Source: JBFWVJ01 sp050246795
Lineage (GTDB): Bacteria; Patescibacteriota; Gracilibacteria; JAUYGZ01
NCBI GenBank assembly: GCA_050246795.1
Contig: JBFWVJ010000001.1
Coordinates: 310,001 to 374,000, forward strand
Reading direction: 5' to 3'
Length of the DNA stretch: 64,000 bases
Shown here: positions 1-7,543 of the stretch, piece by piece
Layout: every line of letters starts with the position of its first letter
Position numbering within the stretch: position 1 is the first letter of the stretch
Translations under genes and position numbers: made by a program
The notes under the pieces: model-generated
Told to the model about the DNA's origin: nothing
The model's database searches: none
What the model saw: only the letters and a program-made list of their open reading frames with translations

Positions 1-465
1 TGTATTGTTCTGTTTTCTGATTTCAAATGTTGTTCTGCCTTTGAACCATCGGATGATTTTTGATAATGAATGGGGATGTAACATGGGATTATGGTTTTTC
101 GTAATGCCACCGGTTTTGCCGGCGCCCATCGCCGTAGAGACGCGATTAATCGCGTCTCTACAGGGGGATGGTTCGTTCATCCGGCATAGGATTATTATTC
201 CATGAATGTGGTTTGGCATGATCACGAATTCATCCAGGATCGCATGTTCGAAATAATTTGGAATTTCATGCCAGAATTTTTTAATCAACAATCCCATTTC
301 CGACAATTTCATTTCCCCGTCCACAATTTCCCCAAAAAAATGTTCTCGGTTCTGCGTGATAATCGTAATAAAATACCCGCCATCGGTTGAATAATCCCAA
401 TATTTCAAACGGGCTGAATCGATTCGATATCTATTTCTGAATTTTTCCGGTTTCGAAATTTCCAT
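1..465 (-). CDS. REP-associated tyrosine transposase (RAYT, Y1/IS200-like), 3' end outside window
   Basis: Reading the minus strand from ATG at 465 gives 155 open codons that run off the window's left edge. The N-terminal half has the RAYT/Y1 layout: YFITIITQNREHFFGEI at about residues 31-47 and an HUH-type metal site PNHIHGI at residues 84-90. KIIRWFKGR follows at about 136-144. The catalytic tyrosine of the family would lie beyond the edge and cannot be seen. RAYTs are single-strand-specific transposases thought to mobilise REP/BIME palindromes. A perfect 28-bp palindrome (134-161) sits in frame inside this very gene, coding for about residues 102-111 between the HUH motif and the next conserved block. 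The start is 11 bp downstream of the comF stop. Family assignment is firm; activity is unknown. Confidence 0.85.
   Translation of the reverse strand, partial: MEISKPEKFRNRYRIDSARLKYWDYSTDGGYFITIITQNREHFFGEIVDGEMKLSEMGLLIKKFWHEIPNYFEHAILDEFVIMPNHIHGIIILCRMNEPSPCRDAINRVSTAMGAGKTGGITKNHNPMLHPHSLSKIIRWFKGRTTFEIRKQNNT
134..161. repeat. Perfect 28-bp palindrome inside the RAYT gene
   Basis: GTAGAGACGCGATT followed immediately by its exact reverse complement. It is translated in frame as roughly RDAINRVST in the RAYT protein. The AGACGC...GCGTCT core recurs at 58755-58774 inside rsmE, so this is a dispersed palindrome family that can sit within coding sequence. Confidence 0.9.
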
Positions 466-476
466 AATGATAAAAT

Positions 477-1199
477 TTAATTTCTTGCCAACACGAGTCC
501 CCACACCTCCTTGGCCCCGTTTAGTTTCAATATGCTGCAGCATTCTTCCAGGGTGGCGCCGGTGGTGACGACGTCGTCGATGAGGATGTACAGGGCATCA
601 GAGTCTACTTTTCCATTCAGTTCAAAGGCGCCTTTGAGATTTTCCAGTCGCGCTGCGCGGGTGGCTGAGGAGACCTGGGATGTGGTTTCTTTGGGGCGGA
701 TGATCAGTTCGGAGTTCGTGGTGAGGAGTTTGGAGAAGGGTCGTTCGATGTGCTTCGCCAATAATTGAGCTTGGTTGTAGCCACGGGATTTGAGGCGTTT
801 GGGGTGGAGGGGGATGGGGATGAGGACGCAGCGGGGGTAATGGAAAATGGAGAGGTGGAAGGCGAGGGTTTGGGCGAGCAGTTCTCCCAATTTTTCGGCG
901 ATGTCATCTGGTTTGCGGCCGTATTTCAGGGTGTGAATGGCTTTTTTTAAAATAGGATTGGAGGAATAGTGGGCGGCAACGATCATTCTGTCGAGCTGTC
1001 GTTTCGGATCTGGTATCTGGTGGTTTTTGCAGGTTTTTGCTTTTTCTGATGGCCTCCGGCAGAGGTAGCAGACCTGGTAGATAGTGGGTTTGAAATGTCT
1101 AAAACAGGCATCGCAGAGCCAGGTGTCCAGTTTTTTGCAGCTGATGCATTGCCGGGGGAAGAGGAGGTCGAGGAGAAAATGCTTGGTGATGGTGAGCAT
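477..1199 (-). CDS. ComF-family phosphoribosyltransferase-like protein
   Basis: 240 aa. The N-terminus carries the paired cysteine zinc site typical of ComF/GntX (C18, C21, C29, C32, then C44, C47, C57). The C-terminal half is a type I phosphoribosyltransferase domain with the PRPP-binding signature ILIDDVVTTGAT at about residues 204-215, and a conserved SRGYNQAQLLA stretch before it. Family members take part in DNA uptake and transformation, or in phosphoribosyl chemistry; the exact reaction is unknown. A ComEC homologue lies in the same window (18895-20634), so a competence role fits. The start codon has no Shine-Dalgarno motif; the upstream sense strand is C/T rich. The RAYT gene follows 11 bp downstream on the same strand. 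Confidence 0.88.
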   Translation of the reverse strand: MLTITKHFLLDLLFPRQCISCKKLDTWLCDACFRHFKPTIYQVCYLCRRPSEKAKTCKNHQIPDPKRQLDRMIVAAHYSSNPILKKAIHTLKYGRKPDDIAEKLGELLAQTLAFHLSIFHYPRCVLIPIPLHPKRLKSRGYNQAQLLAKHIERPFSKLLTTNSELIIRPKETTSQVSSATRAARLENLKGAFELNGKVDSDALYILIDDVVTTGATLEECCSILKLNGAKEVWGLVLARN

Positions 1200-1291
1200 G
1201 GTGGACAGGGAAAAGAGGTCGAATCCTTGCGCTTTTAGGAAGTTCTGATATACAGATATCTCCTATTTTATCTTCCCTTCATTATTTTTTG

Positions 1292-2623
1292 ATGATGCGA
1301 CTCGATATTCCACTTCGGCCTGAACTTTTAGGCATCGACCAATTTGACCATGGGGTTATGGACCGAGTGACGCGATCCCTCACCGAACGGAATGGTCATG
1401 TAAAACTCATGATCGCGGCGGTGCTCGACACGCATCAATCGAATCGTGATGATGTCGTTCATCTTCGAGATAAATTTGCAAAAATGACGGTTGGTACGAA
1501 ACGAGAAGGGACGAATTTTCTGTTGTCACTAGAGCAGGTGCCAAATGGAGTCACCTTCGATGGCAAACAGCTCACCCGGTCTCAGCAAGATTTGATTACC
1601 GAAGTGATCCGGGACACGATATTGACCCCTGATCTCTCTCCACGGGCGACTCCTGAGGAAATCACTGCTTTCACTCATGATATGGCTAAGAGAGCTGGGA
1701 TTCTGGATTTGGATTCAGGGGATTCACGGGTTCGGACGTTTATTTGGGGAGGCCACACTATTCCGCCCGATGAATACGCGTTCGCCAAGGAAGTGGGGTA
1801 TTGGGATGGGCTACGAGGTATGGAGCTCATCACGGGAAGCGGAGCGGGAGTCATGCGGGCACCGTTTGTTGGAGCGAGTAGTGGATACCGGAAGCAAAGA
1901 TTGAATGATCGTAAGTTTATCGGCTTTACCGAACAAGGGATTTTAGCGGGAGAGGCCCCCAATACCCTTTTGAGCACTTTGTGTGTTTTCCCGGATATCG
2001 AAAAGCGGATGGAAGCCTTTATCAGAGCGTCTCATCGTGGTCGGGTTCATCCTGGCGGGACCGGCACGATGGAGGAGATCACGACCTTTTTAGGCATGAA
2101 GATGCACCCGAAGAATGAAGGATTGTCGTATCCTTTTGACTTGGTAGAGCGTCCGAATGGAGAGTACATGAAGCGTCTTCAGGAGTTTTTTCGGATTTGT
2201 TTTTCGGACGCGCTCGATGGTCTTATGGACTTTCGAGTGGAGACACCTCAGGACTATCATCGGCACGTGGATGCAACCAATCAGGGGCTTGATACCACCC
2301 GGTTGTGGAATCATGAGTTGTATATCCCTCCAGAGATCCAAAAGCCTTTTGAGGTGACCTTTGATTCGATGGAGGCTTTGGATCTGAGTCGAGAGCAGGA
2401 CCCGTTTCAATTGGTGGTGAATTTGCGTCGGTTCTTTTCAGGAATGGTATACCTGGTCGTGAAGAATCCGAAGATGGTGGATTCTTGGGGGAAGGATCGT
2501 CCAAAGATCAAAGGTGATAAAAAGATCATTCGGGAGGTTGACGAGTTAGTTCGTTGGTTCAACGATCAGAAGCGCTTGAAGATGGAGTTGAAATTGACTC
2601 AGCTTCCTTATCGAATCGAATAG
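1292..2623 (+). CDS. ppnN: LOG-family nucleotide 5'-monophosphate nucleosidase, PpnN (YgdH)-like
   Basis: 443 aa from ATG 1292 (an in-frame TTG at 1289 and a second ATG at 1295 are alternatives). The LOG/lysine-decarboxylase-like phosphate-binding motif PGGTGTMEE lies near residues 254-262, preceded by a glycine-rich TGSGAGVMRAPF segment near 180-191. Length and N- and C-terminal extensions match PpnN (about 450 aa), not the short LOG enzymes of about 180 aa. PpnN hydrolyses nucleoside monophosphates to base and ribose-5-phosphate in the cytoplasm and feeds salvage. It is a single gene with no operon partner; no Shine-Dalgarno motif is visible. The stop codon runs directly into a T-run and an AT-rich tandem array. 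Confidence 0.8.
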   Translation: MMRLDIPLRPELLGIDQFDHGVMDRVTRSLTERNGHVKLMIAAVLDTHQSNRDDVVHLRDKFAKMTVGTKREGTNFLLSLEQVPNGVTFDGKQLTRSQQDLITEVIRDTILTPDLSPRATPEEITAFTHDMAKRAGILDLDSGDSRVRTFIWGGHTIPPDEYAFAKEVGYWDGLRGMELITGSGAGVMRAPFVGASSGYRKQRLNDRKFIGFTEQGILAGEAPNTLLSTLCVFPDIEKRMEAFIRASHRGRVHPGGTGTMEEITTFLGMKMHPKNEGLSYPFDLVERPNGEYMKRLQEFFRICFSDALDGLMDFRVETPQDYHRHVDATNQGLDTTRLWNHELYIPPEIQKPFEVTFDSMEALDLSREQDPFQLVVNLRRFFSGMVYLVVKNPKMVDSWGKDRPKIKGDKKIIREVDELVRWFNDQKRLKMELKLTQLPYRIE

Positions 2624-2740
2624 TTTTTTTAAATTCAAAGATCAAAGATCAAAATTCAAGGTCAAAATTCAAAGGTCAAAATTCCAAGAAATTCAAAGAT
2701 CAAAGGTCAAAATTCAAAATTCAAAATTCAAAGGTCGGTG
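2624..2740. repeat. AT-rich degenerate tandem array downstream of ppnN
   Basis: After the TAG stop comes a T-run and then about 110 bp built from variants of CAAAATTCAAAGGT and AAATTCAAAGATC, a period of about 7 bp with mixed units. It separates ppnN from the stop of the convergent S23 gene. A short inverted copy (TTTGAATTTTGAACTTTGAG) lies at the other end of that gene, so S23 is bracketed by arrays in opposite orientation. Confidence 0.9.
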
Positions 2741-3112
2741 TTATGGGTTGTTTGATGCTTTATTGACGATGGAGCCGAATATCTTTGCGAGCTCAAGTGC
2801 CTCTTGAACAAGTTTTTGCTGGAGTTCAAATGAATGGCTCTGTTCCTCTTGCACTATGAGCTTTAACCAAAGATGGCTTTCTTTTGCTTCTTTTCGGCAA
2901 ATTTTTACTCGAAAGAGAAAGTCTTTTTTGCTAATCGATTCGTTTGCTTCAATATAGTTTGCTGCAACAGATCCTGAAGAACGCACGAGCTGTTTTCCGT
3001 CCTCACGATTTTCAAGGCTTTTTGGTATTGTTCGAATCAGCTCCCTACATTTTTTTGCAAATTGGAAGGTTCTTTCATGAAGATCGTATGTTTTTTCACC
3101 AGAATTTGTCAT
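2741..3112 (-). CDS. Four-helix-bundle protein, S23 / 23S rRNA intervening-sequence family
   Basis: 123 aa, the usual length for this family. The signature QLVRSSGSVAANYIEAN (about residues 41-57) followed by SKKDFLFRVKICRKEAKES is close to the S23/IVP consensus. These proteins form four-helix bundles related to the Avd accessory protein of diversity-generating retroelements; their cellular role is not established. No reverse transcriptase, rRNA or variable repeat is near. The gene is bracketed by AT-rich arrays in opposite orientation (2624-2740 and 3113-3140), which suggests gene plus arrays arrived as a unit. Confidence 0.9.
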   Translation of the reverse strand: MTNSGEKTYDLHERTFQFAKKCRELIRTIPKSLENREDGKQLVRSSGSVAANYIEANESISKKDFLFRVKICRKEAKESHLWLKLIVQEEQSHSFELQQKLVQEALELAKIFGSIVNKASNNP

Positions 3113-3140
3113 TTTGAATTTTGAACTTTGAGTTTTGTTT
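3113..3140. repeat. Inverted AT-rich array at the S23 start codon
   Basis: Directly outside the S23 start codon the plus strand reads TTTGAATTTTGAACTTTGAG, the reverse complement of the units found at 2624-2740. With that array it forms flanking inverted repeats around the S23 gene. Confidence 0.75.
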
Positions 3141-3192
3141 TTCGTCTTTGAGATTTATTTCGATTATACTCAGGCTCGATTAAGAAAAGATT

Positions 3193-4314
3193 ATGATTCT
3201 TGGAATCGATTGTTCTCGGTACGCAGCCAGTCAACTCACCGGGGTGGAAGTCTATACCGATCGGGTGATCGAGGGGATCTTGGCTCAGGCCGGGTCTTTG
3301 GGCTACCAGGAAATCCGATTGTATGTTAAAAACCAGCATCAGGTGGAGCAGTTGAAAAAGTTTACCGGACAGGTGGGGCAGAGTATTTTGAAGGTTTATT
3401 TGATTGAACGCGGGCGGGCATGGACCTTAATCTGGCTCAGCTGGGAGCTGATCCGTCGACCCATCGATGTGCTGTTTGTTCCCTCTCATACCTTGCCTTT
3501 TCTGGTGCCACGCAAATCGTTGTTGACGGTGCATGGAGTGGAGGCCTTGTTGTATCCCAAGGCGTATACCTGGACTCAGCGCTGGTACCAGTGGATTTCT
3601 ATCTGGTGGGCCAAATGGAATGGCGCGAAATTGATGGCCGTTTCAAAAGCTGTCAGGAATGATCTGGCCCAGTTTTTTCAAATCGAGAAGAAGGACGTTG
3701 CGGTGGTATGGAATGGATTTGACCGGAAGGAAAAGCGGACCAAGAAGGATTTGCAAGAGCGACGGGATTTGCTGGAAGGGGAGTACGTGCTTCATGTGGG
3801 GAGGATCGAGGAGCGCAAAAATCAGCTTCGATTGGTGGAAGCGTTTGAAAAAATTGCTCCGGAATTCAAAAAGCTTCAGTTGGTGTTGGTCGGGCCGGAT
3901 GGACTGGGAGCTCAGAAAGTAAAGCAGAAGGTGGAAAATTCTCTGGTCAGAGAACGGATCTATATGGCCGGATATTTAGACCGAGAAATCGTTCAGACCT
4001 TGTTGGAAAAGGCGACGGTGTTTGCGTTTCCCAGCTTGGCAGAGGGCTTCGGCATGCCGGTCTTGGAAGCCATGGACGCAGGTGTGGCGGTGCTGACTTC
4101 CAAGGGGTCGGCGACAGAGGAGGTGGGTGGTGAAGCGGTGGTTTTGTGTGATCCTTTGTCAGTGGACAGCATCGCTGAGGGGCTTCGGCAGCTCCTCGCG
4201 GATGAGAAGCTGCGGGGTCAAAAAGTCAGGGAGGGGAAGAAGCGCATTGATCTTTTTTCTTGGGAGCGGTGTGTGGAAGGGGTGGCGGAAGAATTGAAAT
4301 CCCTTCACGATTAG
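3193..4314 (+). CDS. Family 4 glycosyltransferase (GT-B)
   Basis: 373 aa. The N-terminal GT-B half begins GIDCSRYAASQLTGVEVY, the glycine-rich acceptor-side loop. The C-terminal half has YVLHVGRIEERKNQ (about residues 197-210) and the donor-site E-x7-E motif EGFGMPVLEAMDAG at about residues 284-297. It probably transfers a sugar from an NDP-sugar during surface glycan assembly in the cytoplasm. The start at ATG 3193 aligns with the expected first beta strand. The gene stands alone, convergent with the small gene ending at 4311 and overlapping its end by 4 bp. Acceptor and donor cannot be read from sequence. Confidence 0.87.
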   Translation: MILGIDCSRYAASQLTGVEVYTDRVIEGILAQAGSLGYQEIRLYVKNQHQVEQLKKFTGQVGQSILKVYLIERGRAWTLIWLSWELIRRPIDVLFVPSHTLPFLVPRKSLLTVHGVEALLYPKAYTWTQRWYQWISIWWAKWNGAKLMAVSKAVRNDLAQFFQIEKKDVAVVWNGFDRKEKRTKKDLQERRDLLEGEYVLHVGRIEERKNQLRLVEAFEKIAPEFKKLQLVLVGPDGLGAQKVKQKVENSLVRERIYMAGYLDREIVQTLLEKATVFAFPSLAEGFGMPVLEAMDAGVAVLTSKGSATEEVGGEAVVLCDPLSVDSIAEGLRQLLADEKLRGQKVREGKKRIDLFSWERCVEGVAEELKSLHD

Positions 4315-4691
4315 AGTTCTATGCCTGCTCGCCAGTAGTCCGCTGTTTTGGGGTAAGGGGTGCTGGGGAGAGGTTGTGGTTTTGTATCGGGAACAAGAGC
4401 TAGAAGGTCTTTCAATGGCTCCATCATTTCCTTACGACTATTTTTTCCCATTTCCATCGTTTGGTGTTGGTAGTCGAGGATCGCGCTCACTTCTTCTTCT
4501 ATTCTGCTAAGGAGTGTCCGAATGTCTTCCATGCTGATCTCTTCAGTGCTTGTCAGTAATTCGGCAAGGAGTCTGCGGGCATTGTGGATGGCCAAGTTGA
4601 TATCCGGTATTTCATGCTGCGTCTTCTCGAGTTTTTGATGAATCTCTGTCAGGGTTGCACGGAGATCTTGGGGTTGGTTGAGGTTTTTCAT
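4311..4691 (-). CDS. Small helical protein of unknown function
   Basis: 126 aa from ATG 4691. The frame stays open much further upstream, but that extension overlaps pepA and runs through a terminator, so the internal Met (MKNLNQPQDLRATL) is preferred. The protein is rich in Leu, Glu and Gln and predicted mostly helical (HQKLEKTQHEIPDINLAI, RTLLSRIEEEVSAIL). The proline-rich tail ends near TPYPKTADYWRAGIEL. No membrane segment and no family recognised. It lies downstream of a strong minus-strand terminator (4714-4733). Confidence 0.6.
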   Translation of the reverse strand: MKNLNQPQDLRATLTEIHQKLEKTQHEIPDINLAIHNARRLLAELLTSTEEISMEDIRTLLSRIEEEVSAILDYQHQTMEMGKNSRKEMMEPLKDLLALVPDTKPQPLPSTPYPKTADYWRAGIEL

Positions 4692-4915
4692 GAGAGAAAA
4701 ATAAAGATATAAAAAAACCGCCGGTCGGGCGGTGTAGTTTTCTGTGATTATCGCATACGCTACAGCGCCCACCGATGAGGAGTGTTGACCACCACAGACA
4801 CGACTTGTACGACAGAGCGTTGCATAGCGATAAATAAACCGCATGGATTCTATGGTTTTTTGAGGTTTTTTCAAGCTGCCTTCAGCACTGCTTGTTGTTG
4901 GACTGGTTCGACAAT
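4692..4915 (-). other. Intergenic leader between pepA and the 126-aa gene, with a possible leader peptide
   Basis: 224 bp. On the minus strand an ATG at 4843 opens a short frame (MRFIYRYATLCRTSRVCGG...) that reads into the terminator at 4714-4733. The segment could be the pepA 3' untranslated region, or an attenuated leader for the 126-aa gene. Which of the two it is cannot be settled by eye. Confidence 0.3.
4714..4733 (-). terminator. Rho-independent terminator after pepA
   Basis: On the minus strand the stem ACCGCC / GGCGGT is followed by a run of seven T. It sits about 180 nt after the pepA stop and upstream of the 126-aa gene. Confidence 0.8.
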
Positions 4916-6385
4916 TTATAGCTTTTCCAAGAAGTCGATCAAGAGCCGTACGCCAAATCCAGTGGCCATCGGGACTTCGTAGTCTTTGGGATCTTTGGTG
5001 AAGGCCGTTCCGGCGATATCCAGATGGGCCCATTTGGAGTTGTTGACGAAGTTTTTCAGGAAGGCTGCTGCGCGGCTTGAACCGGCGTAGCCGTGGTCCA
5101 TAGCGAGGTTCGTCAAATCGGCGAGCTTGCCTTTCATCGCTTTTTCGTCGGCGTCGGTGATGGGGAGCTGACAAGCGGGTTCATCGGTGTTTTCGCAAGA
5201 GGCTTTGATGAGGTCTACTAATGCTTGATCATTCCCAAACAATCCGGCGGTGCGGAAGCCGAGGGCGACCATGCAGGCTCCCGTGAGGGTCGCTAAATCG
5301 ATCATGTATCGCGGCTTGTATTTGGTGGCTCCATAGTAGAGCGCGTCGCAGAGGATCATACGTCCTTCGGCGTCGGTGTTCATGATCTCAACGGTTTTGC
5401 CGGAATAGGTGGTGACGATCTCTGAGGGTCGGTAGGCCTTGCTACCGATGGAATTATCCGTGACGGGGATGAGGCCGATGACTCGGCGTTTGATGTCCAG
5501 TTTTTTCAGCAGTTTGAAAACTCCCAAAATCACGGCAGCTCCGGCCATGTCGAGGTGCATGTCGTGGAGGCTGGAGGATGGTTTCAGACTGACTCCTCCG
5601 GTATCGAAGATGATGCCTTTGCCGACGATGATGATGGGTTCTTCTTTGAGTTTGGCTTCATGCTCGAGTACCAGCAGATGGGCGGGATCGATGGAGCCGC
5701 GGTTGACGGCGAGGATGCCTCCCATGCCCATTTTTTCCAGCTGGCGTTTGTTGAAATCCGTGAAGCCGTATTTGTTCTCTTTGGCAATGGCTTTGGCCTC
5801 ACTCACCATGGCTTCGGTGTTCATCTTGTCCGGTCCGGAATTGACGAGGTTTCTCACATAGTTCACCACTTCCGCCAGGAGTTGGGCTTTGTGGATGGTG
5901 TTTTCCTGGACCTTCGTCCAAGCATGGCAGAGCAGGTTGAGGGTTTTGATTTCTCCATCTTCACGCTTCTGTTTTTCTTCGCCGGTCTTGTAGAGGACCG
6001 GATCATAGTTCCCGAGGATGATGCCTTCGATCATGGGTTGGAGGGTGGATTGAAGTTTCTCCGGGATGATGAAGGTGATTTCTTTTTCTTTGAAGCTCTT
6101 CGCAGTGCGGATCATTTTGGAGGCCATATTTCGGGCCTGTTTCTCCTTCCACTCCGACTCTTTTCCCAGGCCGAAGAGAATGATTTTTTGAGTTCTGGTT
6201 TTGTCGACCAGGTGTGTCGAGACGGTTTCGCCAGCTTCTGCTTTAAAGTTCTTTTGCTTCAGGTGCAGGTTGATCAGGTTCCATTTGCTGACACCGAAGA
6301 GTCCGCGGTCCAGTTTTTGCTCTTGGAAAAGGGCGATGAGGGTAGGGGTGGAAGGGTCGGTTTTGGTCTGGAGTTTGAGGTGCAT
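4916..6385 (-). CDS. pepA: Leucyl aminopeptidase, M17 family
   Basis: 489 aa, full family length. The C-terminal catalytic domain carries KGIIFDTGG (residues 256-264) and the M17 signature NTDAEGR (residues 336-342), which supply the two-metal ligands and the catalytic Lys and Arg. The poorly conserved N-terminal macro-like domain spans about residues 1-170. It releases N-terminal residues from peptides in the cytoplasm, useful to an organism that scavenges peptides. The start at 6385 is preceded on its sense strand by a C-rich array (6386-6437) and no Shine-Dalgarno motif. It is divergent from the NIF3-like gene. Confidence 0.95.
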   Translation of the reverse strand: MHLKLQTKTDPSTPTLIALFQEQKLDRGLFGVSKWNLINLHLKQKNFKAEAGETVSTHLVDKTRTQKIILFGLGKESEWKEKQARNMASKMIRTAKSFKEKEITFIIPEKLQSTLQPMIEGIILGNYDPVLYKTGEEKQKREDGEIKTLNLLCHAWTKVQENTIHKAQLLAEVVNYVRNLVNSGPDKMNTEAMVSEAKAIAKENKYGFTDFNKRQLEKMGMGGILAVNRGSIDPAHLLVLEHEAKLKEEPIIIVGKGIIFDTGGVSLKPSSSLHDMHLDMAGAAVILGVFKLLKKLDIKRRVIGLIPVTDNSIGSKAYRPSEIVTTYSGKTVEIMNTDAEGRMILCDALYYGATKYKPRYMIDLATLTGACMVALGFRTAGLFGNDQALVDLIKASCENTDEPACQLPITDADEKAMKGKLADLTNLAMDHGYAGSSRAAAFLKNFVNNSKWAHLDIAGTAFTKDPKDYEVPMATGFGVRLLIDFLEKL

Positions 6386-6437
6386 AGGACGATTGGGAAA
6401 AATGAGACGATGGAGATAAAGGAGACGATTGGGGTTC
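6386..6437. repeat. Short tandem array abutting the pepA start
   Basis: Reading outward from the pepA start (plus strand): AGGACGATTGGG, then variants GAGACGATGG and GGAGACGATTGGGG. The reverse-complement form (CCAATCGTCC) precedes the start of holB at 47005-47041, so the same unit serves as a leader for two unrelated genes. Confidence 0.75.
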
Positions 6438-6552
6438 GATAAAAAGAATAATAGATGTTTATCACTTCGTCATGTGTTTGTTTGGTTTATCAGTTGTGAT
6501 AGGATTTTTTCGTTGCTAAGAAGCTAAAAACTACCCTCTTAACTCATGCAAT

Positions 6553-7530
6553 ATGACCATTGGTGAACTCTACAAGAAGGCTGTCGAAATCGGAATGAAA
6601 CATGATCCTCGCTCGAAACAAGACTTGGAGGCGTACATGAAAGAAAAAAAGGACAAGCTGAAGAAAATGACCAAGGCCCAACAAAAATTGCATGCGGACT
6701 GGGACTGGAATCCCTATGATGACACCCGCATCATTTATGGCGATCTGAAGCGAAAGGTGAATGTGGTGTATGTGGGAATAGATGTGGAAGCCCAGGAAAT
6801 CGCTGTGATCCATCAGCTGAATATGAGACGCGAACAGCAAGGAAAGAAGCCGATTGATTTGGCGATCGCGCATCATCCAGAGAGCTACGCGCTGGAGGGG
6901 CTAGCGGGGGTGATGGAAGATATTCAGGTAGCTACCATGAAGGAAGCAGGCATCCCTCCCAATTTGACTGCTGGGACCCTTCGGGATCGGATTGGTGAAG
7001 TGACGAAAAGTATTCACAGCGATAATCTTCACCGCACCAAGAATGCTGCTGAATTGCTCGACATTCCACTGATGTGCGCTCACACGATCGCTGATAATGT
7101 CGCTTACACGATCGTCAGTCAGCTCATCAAAAAGCTGAAGCCCAGGAAGGTGAAGGATGTGGTGGAGGCATTGGAGAAGATCCCTCATTTTGAGAAAGCT
7201 GCTGAAGAGTTCTCCGTGCCCGTTGACGTGCAGACCGGGAGTCCGGACAGTTGGGCCGGCAAAGTGTTTGTAGAAGGGTACACTGGTGGGACGGACGGAA
7301 GTGCGGATATTCTCAAGTATTTAAGCCGAAATGCTCAGGTAGGGACGACGATCGCCATGCATAAAAGCAAGGCCCATCGTGATGAGGCCAACAAGCACCA
7401 CTTAAACAGTATCATTACCAATCACATGGCGTCCGATTCGTTGGGGATGCAGCCCCTCGTCGACTGGCTTCGCTCGAAAAAAGTAGAGGTCGTGATCGGG
7501 TCAGGGATGATCGATGCTCCGTTGCCGTAG
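6553..7530 (+). CDS. NIF3-like (NGG1p-interacting factor 3) protein
   Basis: 325 aa. It is best matched to the NIF3/DUF34 metal-binding family by IDLAIAHHPESYAL (about residues 94-107), HSDNLHRTKNAAELLDIPLMCAH, and a C-terminal glycine-rich and histidine-containing segment ending GSGMIDAPLP. An unusual charged helical N-terminus (about 1-55, KEKKDKLKKMTKAQQKLH) precedes the domain. Family members bind divalent metals and resemble GTP cyclohydrolase-like folds; the reaction is undefined. Divergent from pepA. No Shine-Dalgarno motif before ATG 6553. The assignment rests on motif recall, so it is moderate. Confidence 0.65.
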   Translation: MTIGELYKKAVEIGMKHDPRSKQDLEAYMKEKKDKLKKMTKAQQKLHADWDWNPYDDTRIIYGDLKRKVNVVYVGIDVEAQEIAVIHQLNMRREQQGKKPIDLAIAHHPESYALEGLAGVMEDIQVATMKEAGIPPNLTAGTLRDRIGEVTKSIHSDNLHRTKNAAELLDIPLMCAHTIADNVAYTIVSQLIKKLKPRKVKDVVEALEKIPHFEKAAEEFSVPVDVQTGSPDSWAGKVFVEGYTGGTDGSADILKYLSRNAQVGTTIAMHKSKAHRDEANKHHLNSIITNHMASDSLGMQPLVDWLRSKKVEVVIGSGMIDAPLP

Positions 7531-7543
7531 CGGAAGGACAAGA

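Noticed and set aside
4311..5174. 287-aa version of the small helical protein
   Set aside because: The extra N-terminal part overlaps the end of pepA and reads through a strong terminator; the internal Met at 4691 is better.
5555..6442. 295-aa plus-strand open frame
   Set aside because: Exactly antisense to pepA, with odd composition (Phe/Asp/Gly-rich); the pepA frame has all M17 motifs.
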